NCBI GenBank assembly: GCA_021812735.1
Contig: JAKAMV010000368.1
Coordinates: 1 to 8,781 of the forward strand
DNA: 8,781 nt
Origin: Chloroflexota bacterium
GTDB lineage: Bacteria > Chloroflexota > Limnocylindria > Limnocylindrales > CSP1-4
Direction: 5' to 3'
In this document: piece after piece, positions 1-4,743 of the stretch
Layout of the letters: the number at the start of each line of letters is the position of its first letter
How positions within the stretch are numbered: position 1 is the first letter of the stretch
The notes under the pieces: generated by a model
Told to the model about the DNA's origin: nothing
The model's database searches: none
What the model saw: only the letters and a program-made list of their open reading frames with translations
Translations under genes and position numbers: made by a program

Positions 1-1113
1 CAGCTCGTGATCCTCGCTGCCGGCATCCCGTGGCTGCTGCTCGTGGCGGTGCAGGGCGAGCCGCCGCGCAATGACATCGCGCTGCTGGCCATCGCAGCAT
101 CAGCCGGCGCGGCGGGCTGGCTGCAGCTGCCGCGGCTGCTCGAGGGCAGGGACCGTGCGCTCGCCGCCGTCGGGGCCGTCGTCGGGGCGGGCCTGGCCGC
201 GGCCGCCGCCCAGCAGCTGGCGCGCCAGGGGGTGGCCCCGAGCCTCACCGCCCACCTGCGGGGCGTGGCGCTTGCCGCTGTCCTGGGCGTGGTCGTGGGG
301 GCGGTGGTCGCGAGCCCCGCGGTCCGGCATTGGGCGCGCGGGCGGCTCGTGGCCGCGGGGCGCCCGTCCGTCGCGCTCCGCGGCGTGGCGGTGGCGCTGG
401 TCGCCGCGCTGTCCGTCTCGGTGCTCGGCGTGTCCCTGCCGCGGATGGCAAGCACCGCGATTGCGGCCAGCCGCCCCGGGCTCCCGGACGAGATCGCCGC
501 GTGGATCGGCGGGCACCTGCCGATCGGGTCAACGGTCGCGTTCGGGTCGGTGCTCGCCAACGAGACCGCGCTCCGGCTTGACGGCCGCTACCAGCTCCGC
601 AGCCTGCAGGCGACCCTGGGTGTGGTTGACGCCGCCGCGCCGCTGGGGATCCGCGTCGGCGAGGAACAGCCCGCCGATGTGGTGGCCGTGGACCGGCACC
701 CTCGCCAGAGCGGCTTCTACGTGTTCACCGCGCGCCAGGTTGAGCACGTGCTGCGCGCGGACCGACCGGCCGTCTGGGTCTACGTGACCGGCAAGAGCAC
801 CTCGGCGCCGTCCGTCGTCGCGTGGCTCGCGACCGTGCCCGGCATCCGCCTCGCAGCGGTGCTCTCCGCGCCCACCAGGGCCGACCCGACACTCCAGGCG
901 CACGTGTTCTGGGTGGACCAGGCGAGTCTGGCCGTGCCGAACGCGCAGACGTTCGCGTCGGCGGGCGCCATCAACGCGCTGCTGGACGGCCTGGGATCCG
1001 CCCCGCAGGCGCCCGGGATCGCCACGACCCTGCTCGGGCGCGTGGCCACGTCGGACGCCGGCCCGGCAGCCGACGCGGCGTTCGCTCGCCTCAGGTCTGT
1101 CGCCGGGCGATGA
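1..1113 (+). CDS. Polytopic membrane protein, 5'-truncated, possibly the C-terminal part of a GT-C-like glycosyltransferase
   Basis: The frame is open to the left edge, so the true start lies outside the window; the GTG at 7 is not preferred because nothing marks it as a start. Counting from the edge, 370 residues are visible. Hydrophobic, Ala/Val/Leu-rich stretches at about 3-18, 25-43, 53-70, 87-105 and 127-145 look like five membrane helices separated by short Arg-containing loops. From about residue 160 to the end the protein is soluble, beginning with a segment (LPDEIAAWIGGHLPIGSTV) that resembles what follows the last helix in ArnT/PMT-like membrane glycosyltransferases, where a C-terminal domain sits outside the membrane. 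I do not recognise the family, and the catalytic loops expected in the N-terminal half would lie outside the window. Its stop overlaps the next start (ATGA), so it is probably in an operon with the mannosyltransferase and deacetylase downstream. The glycosyltransferase reading is inference; the membrane topology is directly visible. Confidence 0.8.
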   Translation, partial: QLVILAAGIPWLLLVAVQGEPPRNDIALLAIAASAGAAGWLQLPRLLEGRDRALAAVGAVVGAGLAAAAAQQLARQGVAPSLTAHLRGVALAAVLGVVVGAVVASPAVRHWARGRLVAAGRPSVALRGVAVALVAALSVSVLGVSLPRMASTAIAASRPGLPDEIAAWIGGHLPIGSTVAFGSVLANETALRLDGRYQLRSLQATLGVVDAAAPLGIRVGEEQPADVVAVDRHPRQSGFYVFTARQVEHVLRADRPAVWVYVTGKSTSAPSVVAWLATVPGIRLAAVLSAPTRADPTLQAHVFWVDQASLAVPNAQTFASAGAINALLDGLGSAPQAPGIATTLLGRVATSDAGPAADAAFARLRSVAGR

Positions 1114-2189
1114 GCGAGGCCCTCCGCATCCCCGGCCGCCGTTGGCCGTGGTTCGCCATCCCGGTGGCCGTGGCGGTCGCGTCCCGCGCCTACTCGCTCG
1201 CGATCCTGGGCGCGCTGACGCTCGTCCCCGGGATGCGCCGCGGGCTGCCGGCCGTGTGGGACGCCGCCTGGTACCTGCGCGTCGCCCGGTCGGGCTACCA
1301 CGCCGGGGTCGTCAGCGGCGGCCACGACTTCGCGTTCTTCCCGGCGTGGCCCCTGCTCGTGAAGGTGGCCAGCCTTGGCGTCCTGCCGAGCGGGGCGGTC
1401 GCCACCCTCCTCGCCAACGCCCTGTTCGTGGTGGCCGCAGTCCTGATCTGGCGCGTGCTCGACGAGCGGCTCGGTCGCGCGGCGGCCACGGGCGGGGTGG
1501 CGCTGCTCGCGTTCGCGCCCCCGGCCTATGTCCTCTCCCTGCCCTACTCGGAGCCGCTGTTCCTGGCGGCGACGGCGGCGTACTTCGGCGTCGGCCCCGC
1601 CTCTCGCTGGCGGCTCCCCGCCGCCGCGCTCGCCATGTTCGCGAGGATCGCCGGGGCGGCCGTGGTCGCGTCCGCGCTCGCCCGCGCCGCCATGGCCCGG
1701 GGGCGCGAGCGCCGGACCCTCCTCGCCGCGGCTGCCGCGGGCACCCTCGCGTTCGCCATCTGGTGGGGCTTCATCGCGCACCTGACCGGTCAGTTCACCG
1801 GGTTCCTGCACGGGTCGCCATCCTGGGCCGGCGGGAGCAGCGGCCTGGTCCGGATCGGCGTGGCGCTGGCGAGGCCGACGATCTCCCGCTTGGTTTGGCT
1901 CGCGTTCCTTGGCATCATGGCGGTGGGCGCGGTCGGGCTCATGCGGGCCGATCTCGAGCTGGCGGTGTTCAGCGTCGCCGCGCTCGCCTTGGCCCTGCTG
2001 CCGGGAGGGATTGTGAGTTCGATGCCGCGGTACGCCCTGGCCGCCTTCCCGGCGTTCGGCGGGCTCGCGCTCCTGGCGCAGCGGCTCGACCGGCGGCTCG
2101 TGGTGGCGCTGGCCGTGGTGTTCGCGGTGGGCCAGGTCTTGTTCGCGGCCTGGGCCATGGCGGCGCCGCCGCTCGGGGCGGCACCGTGA
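1110..2189 (+). CDS. PIG-V-like membrane mannosyltransferase family protein
   Basis: This is a 359-residue polytopic protein with about eight or more hydrophobic helices. It probably transfers a sugar, most likely mannose from a polyprenyl-phosphate donor, to a lipid or glycan acceptor at the membrane. Family signs are visible in order: an early loop after the first helix with WDAAWYLRVARSGYH (about 50-64), then FFPAWPLL (76-83), the YSEPLF motif (146-151) and a late MPRYALAAFPAF segment (305-316). These match the W-D-x-x-W-Y-L-x-I-A-x-x-G-Y, F-F-P-x-x-P-L, Y-S-E-x-L-F and S-R-Y-x-L-x-x-F-P pattern of the PIG-V (GPI mannosyltransferase 2) family, which has many bacterial members of unknown acceptor. 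The Asp at 51 is the likely catalytic residue by analogy with GT-C enzymes. The ATG at 1110 is chosen because it overlaps the upstream stop as ATGA and precedes a short basic N-terminus followed by a helix; the longer open frame back to 822 would lie inside the upstream gene. The stop overlaps the next GTG. Sugar and acceptor cannot be read from sequence. Confidence 0.82.
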   Translation: MSEALRIPGRRWPWFAIPVAVAVASRAYSLAILGALTLVPGMRRGLPAVWDAAWYLRVARSGYHAGVVSGGHDFAFFPAWPLLVKVASLGVLPSGAVATLLANALFVVAAVLIWRVLDERLGRAAATGGVALLAFAPPAYVLSLPYSEPLFLAATAAYFGVGPASRWRLPAAALAMFARIAGAAVVASALARAAMARGRERRTLLAAAAAGTLAFAIWWGFIAHLTGQFTGFLHGSPSWAGGSSGLVRIGVALARPTISRLVWLAFLGIMAVGAVGLMRADLELAVFSVAALALALLPGGIVSSMPRYALAAFPAFGGLALLAQRLDRRLVVALAVVFAVGQVLFAAWAMAAPPLGAAP

Positions 2190-3205
2190 CGCGGAGTGCC
2201 ACCGCCCGGCTGGCCGTGCTCGCCCTCGTCTTTGGCTTCGTCGGCGGGCTGGCGGGCTGGGCCCTGCTTGGGGAGCGGGTCGCGCCGGTGCCGACCGCGG
2301 TCGCCGAGGAGCTGGCGCCGAGCGGCGTCGCCTCGCCCGTTGCCGCGGGCCTGGCGGTCGCCTCGCCGTCCCCGTCCGTCGCGTCGCCCAGTCCCGCGCC
2401 GCCGAGCGCCGTCCCGAGCGCTGTCCCGAGCGCGGCGCCCTCACCCGCGGCCTCCCCGGCGCCCTCGGCATCGCCTGCCGCCACGCCGGCGCCGTCGTAC
2501 CGCGGGCCCACCACGCGGACCGTCCCGGTGCTCATGTACCACCGCATCGCCGACCCGGCCCCCGGCGCGCCGTACCCGGGCCTCTATGTCAGCCCGGCGG
2601 CGTTCGCCGCCCAGATGCAGGCGCTCCGCGCGGCCGGCTGGCGCACCATCACGGCGGGCGAGCTCGGGGCCGCCATGGCCGCCAACCGCCCGGTGCCGGC
2701 CCGCACGATCGTGATCATGTTCGACGACGGCTACGCCGACAACTACCTCGCCGCCTTCCCGGTCCTGCGGCGCCTCGGGTTCCGCGCCACGTTCTCGGTG
2801 GTCGCCCGCGGCGGGTCAACCATGATGACCTCGCAGCAGCTCGCCACCATGGAGCGGGCGGGCATGGAGATCGGCAACCACACGCTGGACCACAAGAACA
2901 TCGCGAGCCTGGGCCCGGCGGAGCTGGTCCGCCAGATCGAGGGCGGCGCCCTGCGGATCGAGGCGAGGCTCGCCAGCCAGGGCGTGATCGTCAACCCCAG
3001 GACGTTCGTGTACCCGAGCGGACATGTCGGCCCGGCGGCGCTGGCCCTGCTCCGCCAGCTCGGCTACACGGACGCGTTCACGGAGGTCCCGGGCTTCGCG
3101 GTCATCGGCAGGACGTCGCCCCTGCTGATCCCCCGCGTGCGCGTGAGCCGGTTCGAGTCGCTTGCCGCGTTCCTCGGCAGCCTTCCCGTCCAGCCACGAC
3201 CCTGA
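2186..3205 (+). CDS. Membrane-anchored polysaccharide deacetylase (CE4/NodB domain) on a Ser/Pro/Ala stalk
   Basis: This 339-residue protein should remove acetyl groups from N-acetylated sugars of a surface or exported glycan. Residues 8-28 form one hydrophobic helix, either signal anchor or uncleaved signal, with Arg residues before it. Residues about 45-104 are a low-complexity Ser/Pro/Ala/Val stalk. The NodB-type catalytic domain runs from VPVLMYHRI (113-121) to the end. Motif 1 is MFDDGY with Asp180 (predicted base) and Asp181 (metal). Motif 2 is NHTLDH with metal ligands His232 and His236. The third motif is FVYPSGH (274-280), like the FxYPxG form of IcaB/PgaB-type and related deacetylases. 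The end of the domain reads LLIPRVRVSRFES, with no His where classical CE4 enzymes have motif 5; I believe this is usual for the PVLMYH subgroup. The GTG start is chosen because it overlaps the upstream stop (GTGA) and leads directly into the signal anchor; there is no upstream ATG outside the previous gene. The substrate may be peptidoglycan, poly-N-acetylglucosamine or an exopolysaccharide. The membrane location with an outward catalytic domain is inferred. Confidence 0.9.
   Translation: MTRSATARLAVLALVFGFVGGLAGWALLGERVAPVPTAVAEELAPSGVASPVAAGLAVASPSPSVASPSPAPPSAVPSAVPSAAPSPAASPAPSASPAATPAPSYRGPTTRTVPVLMYHRIADPAPGAPYPGLYVSPAAFAAQMQALRAAGWRTITAGELGAAMAANRPVPARTIVIMFDDGYADNYLAAFPVLRRLGFRATFSVVARGGSTMMTSQQLATMERAGMEIGNHTLDHKNIASLGPAELVRQIEGGALRIEARLASQGVIVNPRTFVYPSGHVGPAALALLRQLGYTDAFTEVPGFAVIGRTSPLLIPRVRVSRFESLAAFLGSLPVQPRP
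2402..2437 (+). repeat. Three 12-bp tandem repeats encoding PSAV/PSAV/PSAA in the deacetylase stalk
   Basis: Three consecutive 12-base units (ccgagcgccgtc, ccgagcgctgtc, ccgagcgcggcg) encode residues 73-84 of the stalk. Because the unit is a multiple of three, copy-number change would alter stalk length without shifting the frame. Flanking sequence is also Ser/Pro/Ala-coding but less regular. Confidence 0.7.
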
Positions 3206-3227
3206 TGCGGCTGTCGGCCGCCCGGGC

Positions 3228-4571
3228 CTACCCCCCGACGACGCGCCGGCCGTTGACCCACACGGCCAGGACATCGGGCGGGGAGGCGAGCCGGACGACC
3301 TTCTCGAGCACGCGGGCGGGCGAGTCCAGCTCTGGGTAGACGCGGAGCGACCCGCGGCGTGACGCCGTGTCCACCAGGACCGCGTCGAACCGCCGTCCGG
3401 GCGCGAGCAGCCCCACCGGCGCGCCGAGCACCCCGGCCCCGCCCAGCGTGGCCAGCCAGAACCCGAGGACCGTGTCGATCGCCGAGCCGGGGACGCCGCG
3501 CGCGGCCGCCGGCAGGGCCCGGTCCACCCCGTCCTGGAGCATGCGCGACGCGGTGACCGCCTCGTGGGCGGTTCGGAGCAGGCTGGGCGAGGCGCCCCCG
3601 GCCACGTCGGTCCCGAGCCCCATCGCAATGCCGCTGGCGAGCAGGCGCCGGACCGGCAGCACCGCGTTCGCGAAGTAGGCGTTGGACAGGGGGCAGTGCG
3701 CGACGCCGGCGCCCCGGGCCCGGATGAGCGCCGCGTCGGCGTCGGTGATGTGGTTCGCGTGGTGGAGGACCGTGCCGCGGCGGAGGAGGCCGAAGCCGTC
3801 GAGCGCTGCCGTGTCCGTCCGGCCGAAGCGCGCGAGTGGCTGAGCGTGCGCCCAGTCGGATTCCGACACGTGGGTCTGCGCGAGCGTCCCGGCTCTCGCG
3901 GCGAGGCTGCCCAGCCCGCGGAGGAGCCCGTCGGTGCAGGCGGGGGTGAACCGCGGCGTCACGATCGGCGCGACGAGGCCCCGCCCGGCGTCGCACGCCC
4001 GGATCTCGTCGATGGAACGGGCGCTCGCGGCAATCCCCGCGGCAGCGTCGGCGTCGCGATACCAGACGGGCGTGCCCTCAGGATGGTCCATCGCCACGCG
4101 CCCCACGAACGCGCGCAGGCCGGCCTCCAGGGCAGCCTCCGCGAGCGCCGTCGTGGCGGCCACGTCCACCGTGCCGAAGTAGACCGCGGTGGTCGTGCCG
4201 TGGGCGAGCAGCCCGGAGACCAGGTCCGCCCAGACCGGCCTGGCGTAGGCGAGGTCCGCGAACCGCGCCTCGAGAGGGAAGGTGTACTCGAACAGCCACC
4301 GCTCCAGCGGCAGGTCCAGCCCCGTGCCGAGCTGCGGCCACTGCGGGGCGTGCACGTGGAGATCCACCATGCCCGGCAGGAGCACGCTGCCCGGCGGGGT
4401 GGTGACGACGGCCTCGTCGCCGGCGAGCAGCGCCGCCCCGGCCGGCGACGCAGCCAGCTCCACGGCGCCGATCACGCCGTCGTCGGCCACGGCCACGACC
4501 GCGTCCTCCAGCGCCTCGAGGCGGTCCGGGGCGGGGGTCTGCAGGATGCGGGCGCGGACGGTCAGCGGCAT
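3228..4571 (-). CDS. guaD: Guanine deaminase
   Basis: A cytoplasmic zinc amidohydrolase that hydrolyses guanine to xanthine and ammonia, committing guanine to catabolism or nitrogen salvage. The 447-residue length is normal for the family. Visible in order: the MVDLHVHAPQWPQLGTGLDLPLE segment (68-90) with metal ligands His72 and His74, closely matching the guanine deaminase signature DxHxHAPQ; the ERWLFEYTFPLEARF block (90-104); TPRF (205-208), whose Arg contacts guanine in known structures; THVSE (233-237) with metal His234; an H-H pair at 270-271, of which His271 fits the spacing of the fourth His; AHCPLSN (291-297); and GTDVAGG (320-326) with metal Asp322. All expected metal and catalytic positions are present. 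The ATG at 4571 is chosen because the amidohydrolase N-terminal strand starts right after it; the longer open frame to 4784 encodes unrelated sequence and runs into the divergent gene. No clear Shine-Dalgarno precedes it. It converges on the deacetylase (22-base gap) and is divergent from the PAS/EAL gene. No xanthine dehydrogenase or purine transporter is in view. Confidence 0.92.
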   Translation of the reverse strand: MPLTVRARILQTPAPDRLEALEDAVVAVADDGVIGAVELAASPAGAALLAGDEAVVTTPPGSVLLPGMVDLHVHAPQWPQLGTGLDLPLERWLFEYTFPLEARFADLAYARPVWADLVSGLLAHGTTTAVYFGTVDVAATTALAEAALEAGLRAFVGRVAMDHPEGTPVWYRDADAAAGIAASARSIDEIRACDAGRGLVAPIVTPRFTPACTDGLLRGLGSLAARAGTLAQTHVSESDWAHAQPLARFGRTDTAALDGFGLLRRGTVLHHANHITDADAALIRARGAGVAHCPLSNAYFANAVLPVRRLLASGIAMGLGTDVAGGASPSLLRTAHEAVTASRMLQDGVDRALPAAARGVPGSAIDTVLGFWLATLGGAGVLGAPVGLLAPGRRFDAVLVDTASRRGSLRVYPELDSPARVLEKVVRLASPPDVLAVWVNGRRVVGG

Positions 4572-4743
4572 GCGGCGATCATCGCAGGCGCCGGGCAAGC
4601 TTCGCGAGGCCAGCTGCCCAGCCTGCCGGGCGGCGGCCCTCCCCGGATGGGGCAGAGACGCGGGGCCGCCGACCGGCCGATGCTCATCTGCGCTGGGGCC
4701 ACCGAGCGCCCGCCCGTCTCGCCACCCCTCGTCACCGGAAGCA
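4572..4743. promoter_or_regulatory. Divergent intergenic spacer between guaD and the PAS/EAL gene
   Basis: This 172-base non-coding spacer separates two divergent genes, so it should contain both promoters. I could not identify convincing -35/-10 boxes on either strand, as expected for very GC-rich DNA. Two small symmetrical elements are visible. One is an odd-centred inverted repeat gcgat-c-atcgc at 4575-4585, just upstream of the guaD start, which could be an operator half-site pair or the guaD leader. The other is a perfect 4-bp GC hairpin cccc-ggat-gggg at 4641-4652. Neither matches a regulator or riboswitch I recognise, including the cyclic-di-GMP riboswitches that might be expected next to an EAL gene. 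Confidence 0.5.

Noticed and set aside
780..2471. Long open frame on the minus strand (563 codons) opposite the mannosyltransferase and deacetylase genes
   Set aside because: Its product is a low-complexity Arg/Pro/Gly/Glu string with no domain, typical of the antisense of GC-rich genes; the plus strand carries recognisable families here.
3206..3227. Terminator between the deacetylase and guaD
   Set aside because: The 22-base gap holds GC palindromes (cggccg, cccggg), but the ggcc stem is only 4 bp with no T-run; such palindromes are expected by chance in this base composition.
4282..4743. 154-residue N-terminal extension of the PAS/EAL protein
   Set aside because: It is antisense to the guaD N-terminal coding region and Ser/Arg/Pro-rich; the GTG at 4744 clears guaD and leads into the PAS domains.
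4572..4743. Cyclic-di-GMP riboswitch upstream of the EAL gene
   Set aside because: I looked for the conserved core of the known c-di-GMP riboswitch classes and saw no match; the only stem found is a 4-bp hairpin.
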